From NCBI RefSeq assembly GCF_014196305.1, contig NZ_JACIDJ010000005.1:1-64000 (forward strand): 64,000 nt of DNA, given 5' to 3'. Source of the stretch: Roseococcus suduntuyensis. GTDB lineage: Bacteria; Pseudomonadota; Alphaproteobacteria; Acetobacterales; Acetobacteraceae. The notes under the pieces are model-generated. The model did not search any database. It saw only the letters and a list, made by a program, of their open reading frames with translations, and was not told where the DNA came from. Shown piece by piece: positions 27,390-36,718 of this stretch (position 1 is the first letter of the stretch; the number at the start of each line of letters is the position of its first letter). Position numbers and translations under genes: made by a program.

Positions 27390-28931
27390 ATGCAGACGCA
27401 TACGGTAAAGGTCCACCCCTCCAAGGCGCTGCTGCCGCGCGAGGAGCAGCTCGCCTGGAAGATTGCGGGCGTGGCCACCGACAAGGTGGCGGTGGAGAAG
27501 GCCGTCTCCGCCATGATCATCAACCGCATCATCGACAACGCGGCGGTGGCGATCGCGGCCATCAACCGCCGCCCGGTCGTCTCGGCCCGCGGCATGGCGC
27601 TGGGCCACAAGAAGAAGGAGGGCGGGGCCACGGTGTTCGGCATGCCCGCCGGCACCACCGTCAGCCCCGAATGGGCGGCCTGGGCGAACGGGACCGCGGT
27701 GCGTGAACTGGACATGCACGACACCTTCCTGGCGGCCGACTACTCCCACCCCGGCGACAACATCCCGCCCGTGCTGGCCGTCGCCCAGGCGATGGGCCGT
27801 TCGGGCCGCGACCTGATCCGGGGCCTCGCCACCGGCTACGAGATCCACATCAACCTGGTGCGCGCCATCTGCCTGCACGAGCACAAGGTGGACCACATCG
27901 CGCACCTGTGCCCCGCGAGCGCGGCCGGTATCGGCACGCTGCTCGGCCTCAAGCAGGAGGTGATCTTCCAGTCCGTGCAGCAGGCGCTGCACACCAGCAT
28001 CTCCTTCCGCCAGTCGCGCAAGGGCGAGATCAGCTCCTGGAAGGCCTATGCCCCCGCCCATGCCGGCAAGCTGGCCGTGGAGGCCGTGGACCGCTGCATG
28101 CGCGGCGAGGGTGCCCCCAGCCCCATCTATGAGGGCGAGGACAGCGTCATCGCCTGGGTCCTGGCCGGCCGCACGCAGGCCGACAGCAAGGGCCGCAAGA
28201 CCGTCTACGACCCCGACTACTACCAGGTGCCGATGCCCGGCGCGGGCGAGCCCAAGCGCGCCATCCTGGACAGCTACACCAAGGAGCACAGCGCGGAGTA
28301 CCAGTCCCAGGCGCTGATCGACCTGGCCTTCCGCATGCGCGAGGGCATCGAGGATTGGGACAGCATCGAGAAGATCATCATCCACACCAGCCACCACACC
28401 CATTACGTGATCGGTACCGGTGCCAACGACCCGCAGAAGATGGACCCCAAGGCCAGCCGCGAGACGCTGGACCATTCCATCATGTACATCTTCGCCGTCG
28501 CCCTGCAGGACGGCAGCTGGCACCATGTGGACAGCTACGCGCCCAAGCGCGCGGGCCGCGCCGACACCGTGCGGCTGTGGCACAAGATCGAGACGCGCGA
28601 GGCCCCGGAATGGACCGAGCGCTACCACTCGAAGGACCCCGACACGCTGGCCTTCGGCGGGCGCGTGGAAATCCTGTTCAAGGACGGCACGAAGAAGGTG
28701 GATGAGCTGGGCGTGGCCAATGCCCACCCGCGCGGCGCCAAGCCCTTCGGCCGGGCGGACTACATCCGCAAGTTCCTGACGCTGACGGATGGCATCATCA
28801 CCACGCGCGAGGCCAACCGCTTCATCGAGGCCGCCGAGGGCGTGCTGAGCCTGAAGGCAGGCGAGCTTTCCGCGCTGAATGTGGCCCTGCCGAAAGGGAC
28901 GCTGGCGGAGAGCAAGCCCGGCATCTTCTGA
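27390..28931 (+). CDS. MmgE/PrpD family protein
   Basis: A 513-residue cytosolic protein of the MmgE/PrpD fold, which includes 2-methylcitrate dehydratase and aconitate decarboxylase-like enzymes. Conserved stretches: [24 protein letters not shown] in the helical domain (about 95-120), [21 protein letters not shown], and [16 protein letters not shown] in the second domain. Reaction inferred as a hydratase/dehydratase or decarboxylase on a tricarboxylate-like substrate. No prpB or prpC neighbours are present. The start at ATG 27390 is supported by GGAAGGAAA ten bases upstream. Confidence 0.9.
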   Translation: MQTHTVKVHPSKALLPREEQLAWKIAGVATDKVAVEKAVSAMIINRIIDNAAVAIAAINRRPVVSARGMALGHKKKEGGATVFGMPAGTTVSPEWAAWANGTAVRELDMHDTFLAADYSHPGDNIPPVLAVAQAMGRSGRDLIRGLATGYEIHINLVRAICLHEHKVDHIAHLCPASAAGIGTLLGLKQEVIFQSVQQALHTSISFRQSRKGEISSWKAYAPAHAGKLAVEAVDRCMRGEGAPSPIYEGEDSVIAWVLAGRTQADSKGRKTVYDPDYYQVPMPGAGEPKRAILDSYTKEHSAEYQSQALIDLAFRMREGIEDWDSIEKIIIHTSHHTHYVIGTGANDPQKMDPKASRETLDHSIMYIFAVALQDGSWHHVDSYAPKRAGRADTVRLWHKIETREAPEWTERYHSKDPDTLAFGGRVEILFKDGTKKVDELGVANAHPRGAKPFGRADYIRKFLTLTDGIITTREANRFIEAAEGVLSLKAGELSALNVALPKGTLAESKPGIF

Positions 28932-28940
28932 GGCACGCCA

Positions 28941-30356
28941 TTGGCCCGTGACCTGCGCCTTTGCGTCACCGGCCTCTCGCGGGCGGGCAAGACCGCCTTC
29001 ATCACGGGGCTGGTGCATGCGCTGTGCATCGCCCCGCGAGTGCCCCAGGCCTTCCCGGCCTGGGGGGCGGCGCGGACGGGCCGCCTGGTGCATGCGCGGC
29101 CCGTGCCACCGCAGGGCGCGGTGCAGGCCATCGAGGCCTTTCCCTATGAGGCCAACCTCGCCGCGCTGCGAGCCGAAAGCCCGCATTGGCCGGAAGCGAC
29201 CAACAGCGTCCGCGCCATCACCCTCGAACTGACGCTGGAGAACCCGCCCGGATTGGCGCTGCGCGCGTTGGATCGGGTGCTGCGCCGCGCTGACGCGAAA
29301 CAGCGCGAGACGCGCCGCGTCACCATCCTGGACTATCCGGGGGAATGGGCGCTGGACCTGCCCATGCTCGACCAGGATTTCGCGGCCTGGAGCCAGGCCA
29401 CGCTGGCCGCCATGGCACGCCCGCCGCGTGCCGCGCTGGCCGGTTCCGCCCTGGCCGCGATCAACGCCATCAACCCCGCCCAACCCTATTCGGACGAGGC
29501 GGCGCGGGCCGCGCACCTGGCCTTCGTGGAATTCCTGGAGGCGGCCCGAACCCAGGGTCGCCTCGCCCTGCTGCAGCCCGGCCTGTTCCTGCGGCCGGAG
29601 AAGGTGGGCGGGCGCGCGGCCATCCTGGCGCAGGAGGAATTCCGCTTCTTCCCCCTGCCGGCCTCCGCGAAGCGCGTCCCCGCGGGCAGCTTCGCCGCGG
29701 TGCTGGGGCGCCGCTACCAGGCCTATCGGCGTGACCATGTGCGCGGCTTCTTCGACAGCCTGCGCGGCCCTGGCACCACGCGCCAGGTGGTCCTGTTCGA
29801 CCTGCTGGGCGCTCTCTCCTCCGGGCCGGAAGGCTATGCCGACGCGAGCGCGGCGCTGACACAGGTGGCCCAGGCCATGCGGCCGCGCATGGGCGTCCTG
29901 GCGCGATTTTTTGGCGGCGCGGTGCGGGTGCTCTATGCCGCCACCAAGGCCGACTATTTGCCCCCGAAAGGCCGGCAGCGGCTGCGTGCCCATCTCGACA
30001 TGCTGCTGGGTGGCCTCGCCGGCACCCAGGGCGAGCGTGAGCAGGCCCGCAGCCTGGCGCTCTCCGCCATCGCCGCCACGCGGGACGGCAAGGATGCGGA
30101 GGGCCGCCCCCTGGTGGCCGGCTGCGTGCGCGACCGCGCGACCGGCGCGCTGGACTGCGGCGTGACCTTCCGCTTCCCCGCCCCGCCCGCCGGCCCGCCC
30201 ACCGCGCGCGACTGGGCGGCCTGGGAGGCGGCGGGGCTGGTGGGCTTCGACTGGCCCGAATTCCTGCCCGACCCCGAATCGCTCCGCGCGCGGCACGACC
30301 TGCCGCATCTGGGCCTCGACGAGGCGCTGGAATTCCTGCTGGACGGCCATGCCTGA
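28941..30356 (+). CDS. YcjX-like P-loop GTPase (DUF463)
   Basis: A 471-residue predicted GTP-binding protein. The P-loop GLSRAGKTAF (11-20) and a downstream ILDYPGEWALDL switch region are typical of YcjX, a stress-associated protein of unknown mechanism found with YcjF. It begins with TTG 28941, where the family N terminus (RDLRLCVTGL) lies. Its last codons overlap the start of the YcjF gene by eight bases, so the pair is coupled. Confidence 0.9.
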   Translation: MARDLRLCVTGLSRAGKTAFITGLVHALCIAPRVPQAFPAWGAARTGRLVHARPVPPQGAVQAIEAFPYEANLAALRAESPHWPEATNSVRAITLELTLENPPGLALRALDRVLRRADAKQRETRRVTILDYPGEWALDLPMLDQDFAAWSQATLAAMARPPRAALAGSALAAINAINPAQPYSDEAARAAHLAFVEFLEAARTQGRLALLQPGLFLRPEKVGGRAAILAQEEFRFFPLPASAKRVPAGSFAAVLGRRYQAYRRDHVRGFFDSLRGPGTTRQVVLFDLLGALSSGPEGYADASAALTQVAQAMRPRMGVLARFFGGAVRVLYAATKADYLPPKGRQRLRAHLDMLLGGLAGTQGEREQARSLALSAIAATRDGKDAEGRPLVAGCVRDRATGALDCGVTFRFPAPPAGPPTARDWAAWEAAGLVGFDWPEFLPDPESLRARHDLPHLGLDEALEFLLDGHA

Positions 30357-31377
30357 CCCTGAAGTCTTCCGCCCCGAGACCGGGCGCGCTGAACACGCCG
30401 TGCCGCCCGTTTCGCCCGCAGAACCTGTGTTTGCGCCCGAACTCGGCCACGCCGCCTTCACGCCCGCGCCGCCGGTGCCGGCCCTGTTGCCCGCCGAACC
30501 CGTCCGACCCGCACGCCGGGGCCTGGGGGGTGTCGGGCTGGTGCTGGCCGGTGCCGGCACGCTGGGCTTCGCCTGGCTGGCGGAGACGCTGTGGCGTTGG
30601 CTGGGCGAAGGCGGGCCGGGCGCATGGGTGGGCGTGGCCGGCGGCGCGCTGCTGGCGCTGGGCGTCGGGCGCATCGTGCAGCGCGAGTTGTCGGCGCTGC
30701 GCGCGCTCGACGAGGCCGAGGCGATCCGCGCCGAACAGGTGGCCCAGGCGCGCGACATGGCGGGCATGGCGCGCAGCCTGGAGCGGCTGGCGGCCTCCCT
30801 CCAGGCCCGTGGCGCCACCGACGCCGCGGCGCTGGCGCGGTGGCGCGAGGCGGCCGCGGGTGCCTCCGACGCCGCCCAGATCCAGGCGGCCTTCGTGTGC
30901 GAGGTGCTGGGCCCGGTGGATGAACCCGCGCTGCGCGCCATCGCCGAGGCGGCGCGCGGGGCCGCGGTCCTGGGCATGGTCAGCCCCACGCCCCTGGCCG
31001 ACCTGCTGCTGTTCGTCGGCCGCGCGGTGCTTCTGCTGCGTCGGCTGGCCGCGCTCTACGGGCTGCGGCCCGGCCGGATCGCGGAGTGGCGCCTGATGCG
31101 GCGCGTGGTGGCCGATGCCGCGCTGGTGGCGGGCGTGGATGCGGCGGGGGATGCGATGGCCTCGGCCGGGGGCCATTGGTTGGGCTATGTGCTGGGCCGC
31201 GCCGCCGAGGCCGGCGTGACCGGCCAGCGCATGGCCCGCTTCGGCCTCCTGGCCATGACGGCCTGCCGCCCGGTGCCCTTCGACCCCGCCACATCGCCTG
31301 GGCTGCGCGATGTGCTGCGGGGCGGCTTCGCCAACTCGGCCGAAGGGGCTTCCGCCCCGGGCGGGCGGCACCTATAA
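30349..31377 (+). CDS. YcjF-like membrane protein (DUF697)
   Basis: A 342-residue inner-membrane protein. After a proline-rich N-terminal tail (1-58), two hydrophobic helices (about 60-77 and 87-104) precede a long helical region, then a DUF697-like domain near [21 protein letters not shown]. YcjF is the usual partner of YcjX. Both are implicated in envelope or phage-shock-type stress elsewhere; I see no psp genes here. Its stop comes nine bases before tRNA-Arg. Confidence 0.88.
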   Translation: MPDPEVFRPETGRAEHAVPPVSPAEPVFAPELGHAAFTPAPPVPALLPAEPVRPARRGLGGVGLVLAGAGTLGFAWLAETLWRWLGEGGPGAWVGVAGGALLALGVGRIVQRELSALRALDEAEAIRAEQVAQARDMAGMARSLERLAASLQARGATDAAALARWREAAAGASDAAQIQAAFVCEVLGPVDEPALRAIAEAARGAAVLGMVSPTPLADLLLFVGRAVLLLRRLAALYGLRPGRIAEWRLMRRVVADAALVAGVDAAGDAMASAGGHWLGYVLGRAAEAGVTGQRMARFGLLAMTACRPVPFDPATSPGLRDVLRGGFANSAEGASAPGGRHL

Positions 31378-31386
31378 GCAGGTCAG

Positions 31387-31463
<77 letters not shown>

Positions 31464-31477
31464 GCTCTATCCCCTGG

Positions 31478-33106
31478 TCATGCCTGCCGCCGGCGCGCCG
31501 AAGCTCCGGCCAGCGCCATCCCCAGCCGGTTCATCCGGTGTTCCACCAGCGAATCCTTGCCGTTCCACACCGGCAGCTTCTCACCGATGCGGGTGAAGCT
31601 GTCGCACAGGATGAATCGCGCCAGGTCATCCTCGGCACCCCGGGCGGACCAGATCATCTGTGCCGGAAAGGCCAGGCTGCCCAGGAAGGGCACCAGCCCC
31701 ACCAGCAGGGCCACCCAGGGTGGGGACCGCCTTGCGGCGATCGCCCTCGCACTCCGCCACAGCGTATAGACCGAGCGGTAGATCGGCCCGTCGAGCACCA
31801 GGATCAGCCCCAGCATCAGCCAGGGCACGCCCAGCAGGCCCAGCCCGCCCAGCAGCAGCAGCTCCAGCAGGAGGAAGGTGCCCTTCAGCCCGAGATGCGC
31901 GCCGAAGTCCGAGATGTAGCTCCCGGCCTCGTCCATCCGCGCGAGGTCGCGCCGCAGCGCCGCCGCATCCCCCGCCGACAGCTGCCCGCGTTCCTGCCAG
32001 GCCCCGATGCGGCCCTCGACATAGCGGCGGCCGATCTCGTGCCTGTAATCCTGCGAGGTCACGAAGCCGCGCAGATTGGCCGCCCAGCCGCGCGCCCTTT
32101 CGCCCAGGCCAGGCCCTCGCCGCCGCCTGGGAGTCAGGGCCGTGCGAAGCCAGGCCGAGGCCTTGGCGAGCCCACGCCCGGCCTCGCGCCCGCGCCACTG
32201 CCAGGGGTGGGTGCGGAAATGTTCCGCCTGGGCGTTGGTCAGGCGGCATTTGGAGTGGTGATAGGCCACGGCACGCTCCGTGCGCGACAGGGCGCGCCAA
32301 CGGATCTGGTGTTCCCCAAGGCGCGCGCTGCGCTCCCGCAACTCCCGCAGGCGGTCGGTCCCCAGGGCGGCGGCGAGGGGGCCGGCCTCGTGCTCCAGGT
32401 AGTGTCGCAGCCGGGGCAGGTCCACATCGTCGAACAGCACCCGTCGCATCCGCAGCGAATGCGGCAGGTAGAAGCTGAGCATGCGGAACGGGTCCAGCGG
32501 CGCCACGGCCGGAATGCCGGATTCCGCGTCGATGAAGACGAAGCGCCCGGGCTCCGTCATCAGGAAATTGTTGAGCGCGACGGGGTTGCCCTTGCCCGCC
32601 TGCCAGGTGGTGCCGATGAACCCAGCCTCGACCAGATGCGCATGGAGGGGTGCCATCACCTCGTGCGTCAGCACGCGCAGATTGGCGTCGTCCGGGCGCA
32701 GGGGGTGCAGCAGCGGCACCGTCCGCCCCTCGACGAAGCGCGTGCCCAGTTCCCAGACCATCCGCTCCGGGTTCCAGCCGACCGAGACCGCGTCGGACAT
32801 CGTCAACCGATCGCCGAGCCAGAAGGGGATCAGGATGTGCAGCAGACGACGCCGCTCAAAGGCCGTCCGCACCGCGTCCTCGTTCCAGATGTAGGGGTTG
32901 GGCGCGCCGGTCAGGACGTAGTGGATCAAATTGCCCAAGGTGCCGCCCACAAAGACCTTGGTGGCGATGCGCCCCTCGGGCGTCTCGGCCAGCCAGACCT
33001 CGCCCGACTGCCCACGGCCAATGCGCCGGCTGCCACCGCGTGGCGTCCCCGCCGGCTGGGCCTCTTTGGAAGAGGGTCGGCCGAGGGCATCCGTACAATT
33101 GTCCAT
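31478..33106 (-). CDS. Kinase-fold protein with C-terminal membrane helices
   Basis: A 542-residue protein without a clear family name. Residues about 27-55 carry a glycine loop and lysine ([13 protein letters not shown], then IATKVF), as in protein or Kdo kinases. Later, [10 protein letters not shown] and FVFIDAESG occupy the places of the catalytic-loop asparagine and the metal-binding aspartate. The canonical HRD histidine is not obvious. Two hydrophobic stretches near 400-440 and 465-490 suggest membrane anchoring. It lies next to, and is transcribed away from, the tRNA and just outside the gas vesicle locus. Confidence 0.7.
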   Translation of the reverse strand: MDNCTDALGRPSSKEAQPAGTPRGGSRRIGRGQSGEVWLAETPEGRIATKVFVGGTLGNLIHYVLTGAPNPYIWNEDAVRTAFERRRLLHILIPFWLGDRLTMSDAVSVGWNPERMVWELGTRFVEGRTVPLLHPLRPDDANLRVLTHEVMAPLHAHLVEAGFIGTTWQAGKGNPVALNNFLMTEPGRFVFIDAESGIPAVAPLDPFRMLSFYLPHSLRMRRVLFDDVDLPRLRHYLEHEAGPLAAALGTDRLRELRERSARLGEHQIRWRALSRTERAVAYHHSKCRLTNAQAEHFRTHPWQWRGREAGRGLAKASAWLRTALTPRRRRGPGLGERARGWAANLRGFVTSQDYRHEIGRRYVEGRIGAWQERGQLSAGDAAALRRDLARMDEAGSYISDFGAHLGLKGTFLLLELLLLGGLGLLGVPWLMLGLILVLDGPIYRSVYTLWRSARAIAARRSPPWVALLVGLVPFLGSLAFPAQMIWSARGAEDDLARFILCDSFTRIGEKLPVWNGKDSLVEHRMNRLGMALAGASARRRQA

Positions 33107-33275
33107 CTGGCGGAAACGCCGCGGTGCGGCGAAGGCTGCCGGCTGGCGTGGTGATGGCCACAGCGAGGCGACGAACCGCTATGCGGAATGTGGTGGCGCC
33201 CGTGTTTCCCCAGTTTGGCCCATGCCCTTGATGGCGCGAAGGGCATGGGCCGCCCGGGTGAAGCGTGCGCCGCGC

Positions 33276-34046
33276 TCAGGCGGTCTCGCGCGCCGCGGCG
33301 ATCCAGCCCTCGACATTGACAAGACGGCTGATGGGACCGAGGGCGCGGCGCAGCGCCTCCGGATCGGCTTCGGCCATCTGGGCGGTGCTCTCGATGCCGA
33401 GGTGCCGCAGGCGCAGCACCATGCCGGGCCCCATGCCGGGGAGAGGGAGGGCAGGGGGCGCGGCGGGCTCCACGTCTTGCATGGCTTCCTCGGCCACCGC
33501 CATGGCGGGCGGCGCTTCCTCCGCGGGAGGGAGATCGGGCGGCGCATCCTGGGCCATCACGGCAGCGAGGATCGGTGCGGCAGGCTCCTCTTCTTCGTCC
33601 GGCGGGAGGTCGGCCGCAGCGGCTTCGACAAGCGGTTCGAGCTCAGGCTCCGGCGCCTCGGGCTCCGGCGCCTCGGGTTCCGGGGCTTCGGGTTCCGGGG
33701 GCGCGGGTTCCGGGGGCGCGGGTTCCGCCTCGGGCGGTGCCGCGTCGGTGATGAGCTGGCCGAAGACGGTGCATTCCACCTCGGCTGGCGGGTGGATCTC
33801 GGCGGGCGTGGGTTCGTTGGGCAGGGGTGCGGCTTGGGGCGGCGGCAGCGAGGTGGCTTCCACCTCGACCGGCTCCTCAGGTGACGTGGCGGGGGGCAGG
33901 CGGCGCAGCCGCGCCCGCTCCTCCCGCAGTTTCTCGCGCAGGCCCGCGCGCATCTGGCGCCGCGCGGCGCGGTTCGCCTGGATCGCCGCGACGCCGCCCA
34001 GGGTATGGGTTTCGCTTGTGCTGCCGGTCAGCCCGTCGGTCATCAT
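33276..34046 (-). CDS. Acidic Pro/Glu-rich protein with C-terminal helix-hairpin-helix domain
   Basis: A 256-residue protein of three parts. A basic N terminus (about 20-50, ANRAARRQMRAGLREKL) comes first. A long acidic proline/glutamate region (50-200) contains a five-residue EAPEP repeat. The C-terminal domain has PLPGMGPGMVLRLRHLGIES, a helix-hairpin-helix pattern, followed by a helical tail. HhH units usually bind DNA or mediate protein contacts. It follows gvpA on the same strand with only a hairpin between, so a structural or assembly role in gas vesicles is a reasonable guess. I do not recognise a gvp family. Confidence 0.7.
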   Translation of the reverse strand: MMTDGLTGSTSETHTLGGVAAIQANRAARRQMRAGLREKLREERARLRRLPPATSPEEPVEVEATSLPPPQAAPLPNEPTPAEIHPPAEVECTVFGQLITDAAPPEAEPAPPEPAPPEPEAPEPEAPEPEAPEPELEPLVEAAAADLPPDEEEEPAAPILAAVMAQDAPPDLPPAEEAPPAMAVAEEAMQDVEPAAPPALPLPGMGPGMVLRLRHLGIESTAQMAEADPEALRRALGPISRLVNVEGWIAAARETA

Positions 34047-34078
34047 GGTCCTCGCTGGCCGTGGAAACAGAGGGGCCC

Positions 34079-34096
34079 GGGGGGCGCCTGCCCCCC
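34079..34096 (-). terminator. Hairpin just downstream of gvpA
   Basis: On the minus strand GGGGGGC and GCCCCCC form a 7-bp GC stem around AGGC in the gap between gvpA and the HhH gene. There is no T-run. A hairpin here could protect the gvpA message from 3' decay and raise its level above that of the downstream gene, as is common for gvpA. Confidence 0.45.
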
Positions 34097-34110
34097 AGGC
34101 GGGCGCCGCA

Positions 34111-34323
34111 TCAGGCCGCGGCGGGGTCGGTGGTCAGGCCCACGGCCTCGGCATACTTCAGGTAGGTCTCCACCGAGGCGACGACCGCGCGGATCTCGAT
34201 CGCGATCAGCTCGATGCCGACCAGCGCCACGCGGATGAAGGCGTCCACGACGACGCCCTTGTCCAGGATGCGGTCGATCACTTCCGCCAGGCTGCTCGAT
34301 GCCAGGCTCTTGTTGATGGTCAC
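34111..34323 (-). CDS. gvpA: Gas vesicle major structural protein GvpA
   Basis: A 70-residue amphipathic protein that polymerises into the gas vesicle shell. The family core is intact: [18 protein letters not shown], then [21 protein letters not shown] and the [10 protein letters not shown] tail. It starts at GTG 34323 with a strong GGAGGA site eight bases upstream. It is leftward, opposite to the assembly genes, and downstream of pcl by 87 bases. That gap contains an inverted repeat GGTCAT/ATGACC (34361-34374), so gvpA may have its own promoter. No adjacent gvpC is seen. Confidence 0.98.
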   Translation of the reverse strand: MTINKSLASSSLAEVIDRILDKGVVVDAFIRVALVGIELIAIEIRAVVASVETYLKYAEAVGLTTDPAAA

Positions 34324-34410
34324 GTATGGGTCCTCCGTCTTGGAACGAGAAATCGGTTGCGGTCATTCATGACCCTGGAAGACCCCGCCGGCGGCGGCTG
34401 ACCTCCCTGG

Positions 34411-35670
34411 TCACGCGGCAGCATCGCGGCTGTTGGTAAAAACTCCCTCAAGCGCGACATCTTCTTCGTCACGATTCCAGTCGCGCGGCTTGCCCATCGC
34501 ACTGCGTGGCAGGGCGGGGCCATGGGCGATGCGGACGGGCCGTTCGGGCGCGGACCAGTGGCTGCGGCAATGGGCCTCCACCTCCGCCACCAGCGCCGCA
34601 CCCTGTGCCGGCTGCGCGGGCACGACGAAGGCCTTGAGCCGCGGCTCCGGCAGCGAGGTGTCCAACCGCAGCGCGCAATCGGCCACGCCGGGCAGCGCGC
34701 GCAGCCGCGCCTCCAGCTCACGCGGAAATATGTTGACGCCGCCAACCTGCACCGCCTCGTCCTTGCGGCCGTTCAGGTGCAGGGCGCGCGCCGATGGCCA
34801 GGTGGCGCGGTCGGGCAGTGGGAATTCGCGCCCGGTGGCGCGTTCAACCACCGATGCGTCTTCCTCCGCGCCGCCGGCACGCCAGCGTGGCAGCAGGTGG
34901 AACGGGCCCTCCGCGGTGGTGCGCGTGGCGATGCCCGCGGTCTCGGAACTTCCGTAGATCTCCATGATCTCCGCGGCTCCCATCGCGCGCATGGCGGCGT
35001 GCAGCGTCGCGGGCAGCGGCGCGGTGGAACTGGTCACGAGGAGCCCGTTCGGCAGCCCGCCCAGGCTGCGCTGCAGCACCAGCAGCGAGGTCGGGTGCGC
35101 CACCAGAAGGTCATCGCCGCGCAGCGCGCGCCGCAGGGCACCGGCCGAAAGGCCGCGCGCATCGAGCAACGGCACGTCCAGCCGGCGCGGCAGCAGCACG
35201 GTGAAGAGGAAGCCATAAATGTGATGCGGCGGCACCAGCGCCACCACGCGCCCGCGCCCGGCGAAGCGCCCGGCGAAGAAGGCGACTTCCTCCTCCAGCG
35301 TCGCGATGTCGTGGGTGCAGGGCTTGGGCGTGCCCGTGCTGCCCGAGGTGGTGAAGGTAAGGCGCGCGAAGCCTTCCTGCTGCGCGCGGTGCACGAGGCC
35401 GGCCCAGCCGGCGATGGTCCGCTCCAGCAGCAGCATGTCCTCGATGCCGCTCTCGTGCAGGTGGAAGAAGGCGTTCACCGCGGCGCCGCAGGCCAGCAGC
35501 TCCAGGCTGTCCAGGGCCAGGCCCTCCGCGTCCAGCCGTTGCGCGCCATCCCAGCGCGCGACCTCCGCGCCGTTCAGCCGGCGCCCGCCGGCATTCAGCT
35601 CGGCGGCGATCAGCGCGGCGACCAGGCGTTCCAGCGCGGGCAGGGGAAGTGGCGCGGCCATGCTGTCCAT
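34411..35670 (-). CDS. pcl: p-Hydroxycinnamoyl-CoA ligase for the PYP chromophore
   Basis: A 419-residue ANL-superfamily adenylating enzyme. It has the P-loop LTFTTSGSTGTPKP, the A5 motif IMEIYGSSETAGIA, the hinge NGRKDEAVQVGGVNIFP, and the catalytic lysine in LPRSAMGKPRDW. An N-terminal section with LALDSLELL resembles that of short cinnamate-type ligases. The neighbouring pyp gene makes p-coumarate activation the obvious job: p-coumaroyl-CoA is the donor that loads the PYP cysteine. It starts at ATG 35670 (second in-frame ATG four codons later) and runs divergently from the PYP module. The substrate is inferred from context. Confidence 0.85.
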   Translation of the reverse strand: MDSMAAPLPLPALERLVAALIAAELNAGGRRLNGAEVARWDGAQRLDAEGLALDSLELLACGAAVNAFFHLHESGIEDMLLLERTIAGWAGLVHRAQQEGFARLTFTTSGSTGTPKPCTHDIATLEEEVAFFAGRFAGRGRVVALVPPHHIYGFLFTVLLPRRLDVPLLDARGLSAGALRRALRGDDLLVAHPTSLLVLQRSLGGLPNGLLVTSSTAPLPATLHAAMRAMGAAEIMEIYGSSETAGIATRTTAEGPFHLLPRWRAGGAEEDASVVERATGREFPLPDRATWPSARALHLNGRKDEAVQVGGVNIFPRELEARLRALPGVADCALRLDTSLPEPRLKAFVVPAQPAQGAALVAEVEAHCRSHWSAPERPVRIAHGPALPRSAMGKPRDWNRDEEDVALEGVFTNSRDAAA

Positions 35671-35827
35671 GATGGAGTCCTCCTACACCTGACCTTGGCC
35701 GCCTGCCCGTTGACGCACGGTTAAGGCGGGGGCGCGCGCGGGCTTAACCGCATCTTCACGGCGGCCATGCGAAGAGGTGGGCGGCCCTGGCGCCCCGCGC
35801 GGTGCCAAAACACGGAGACCCTCCATC
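35671..35827. promoter_or_regulatory. Divergent promoter region with TTAACC inverted repeat
   Basis: This 157-base gap separates leftward pcl from the rightward PYP module. CGGTTAAG (35718-35725) and CTTAACCG (35743-35750) form an inverted repeat with 17 bases between. Each arm contains TTAACC, the CtrA half-site core, and the right one reads TTAACCGCAT. TTGACG (35710-35715) could serve as a -35 element for the rightward transcript. Ribosome sites GGAGTCC (for pcl) and GGAGACC (for the rightward gene) lie at the edges. Confidence 0.5.
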
Positions 35828-36310
35828 ATGAGTGCCGCCCACGCCGTGCCGCATGACGCGCCCGATCCCGCCCCGGCGCGCGGGCTGAAGCGCAAGCCGC
35901 AATCGGTCACGCTGCAGGTCAGCGGCGGCCGTCCGCTTCGCCTGCGCGGGGAGTTGCTGGCCGAGGGCAACAGCTGGGCGCCAGGCACCGAGGCCTGGCA
36001 CGAGATCGCCCTCTATCGCCACGATCAGGAGGAGGTGGCGGTCGCGCTGCGGACCTTCCGCAAGGCCGAGGGCAGCACCGACATCCACCGCGCCGAGCTC
36101 TTTCCCAACCTGGAGGAGGCCATGGCCTGGCTCATCGCCTTCGACCCGACGGCGGACCTCCAGGTGGACCTCGACTGCGCGGACCGCACGCTCAGCACCG
36201 CCATGATCACGCTGCGCGCGGCCACGCTGCGCCAGCGGGCGGATGACATCACCCGTCAGTACCAGTCGCTGCTGGGCGAGATGCTGCTGCACCTCGACCA
36301 GGGCGCCTGA
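35828..36310 (+). CDS. PYP-flanking WHE-family protein 1
   Basis: A 160-residue soluble protein, first of three paralogues around pyp. The shared core is RPLRLRGELL, then EAWHEIALYRHDQEEVAVALRTFRK (given in pieces: EAWHEIALY and VAVALRTFRK), a DxxEEAMAWL helix, and a C-terminal helix ending QYQSLLGEMLLHL. I know no function for the family. Position one gene upstream of a photoreceptor, with paralogues directly downstream, suggests binding to PYP or relaying its signal. The start at ATG 35828 has GGAG upstream. pyp follows after 28 bases. Confidence 0.75.
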   Translation: MSAAHAVPHDAPDPAPARGLKRKPQSVTLQVSGGRPLRLRGELLAEGNSWAPGTEAWHEIALYRHDQEEVAVALRTFRKAEGSTDIHRAELFPNLEEAMAWLIAFDPTADLQVDLDCADRTLSTAMITLRAATLRQRADDITRQYQSLLGEMLLHLDQGA

Positions 36311-36338
36311 ACCCCATCCACGCAAGGAACCCAGGACC

Positions 36339-36713
36339 ATGGAACTCATCAAGTTCGGCAATGACCATGTGGACAACCTCGTCTCGCAGGACCCCGCGCG
36401 CCTCGACCGCCTGCCCTTCGGCGCCATCCTCGTGGACCGCACGGGGCGGGTGCTGAAGTATAACAACATGCAGGCGGGCCTGACCGGCCGCACCTCGGGC
36501 GAGGTGGTGGGCAAGAACTTCTTCAACGACGTGGCGCCCTGCACCAAGGGCCACCTCTTCCAGGGCCGCTTCCAGCAGGGCGTGGCGCAGGGCTCGATCA
36601 ACGCGATGTTCGAATACGCCTTCGACTACAAGATGCAGCCCTCCAAGGTGCGGGTGCACATGAAGTCCACCTCGATCGACGAGGGCATCTGGATCTTCAT
36701 CAAGCGCCTCTGA
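36339..36713 (+). CDS. pyp: Photoactive yellow protein
   Basis: A 124-residue PAS-fold blue-light sensor carrying a covalently bound p-coumaric acid. Aligned from memory to the Halorhodospira protein, the chromophore cysteine is Cys68 (NDVAPCTKG), the hydrogen-bonding tyrosine is Tyr41, Thr49 and Arg51 match T50 and R52, and Met99 (FDYKMQP) matches M100. The residue matching Glu46 is Gln45, so the buried proton donor is absent. A natural E46Q-like state implies altered colour and photocycle. It starts at ATG 36339 and is flanked by three WHE-family genes inside the gas vesicle locus. Confidence 0.96.
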   Translation: MELIKFGNDHVDNLVSQDPARLDRLPFGAILVDRTGRVLKYNNMQAGLTGRTSGEVVGKNFFNDVAPCTKGHLFQGRFQQGVAQGSINAMFEYAFDYKMQPSKVRVHMKSTSIDEGIWIFIKRL

Positions 36714-36718
36714 CCGCC

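Noticed and set aside
27168-30989. A 1273-codon open frame on the minus strand
   Set aside because: It lies antisense to the well-supported PrpD, YcjX and YcjF genes, has shadow-type low-complexity composition (Ala, Arg, Gly, Gln, His), and shows no domain.
33641-33725. Short tandem repeats that could be taken for a CRISPR or VNTR
   Set aside because: They are the in-frame EAPEP/PEP codon repeats of the acidic HhH protein, without spacers. No CRISPR array was found anywhere in the window.
36339-36713. A generic PAS-domain sensor
   Set aside because: The APCT cysteine, chromophore-pocket Tyr/Thr/Arg and near-collinear length with PYP, plus adjacent pcl, make PYP much more specific.
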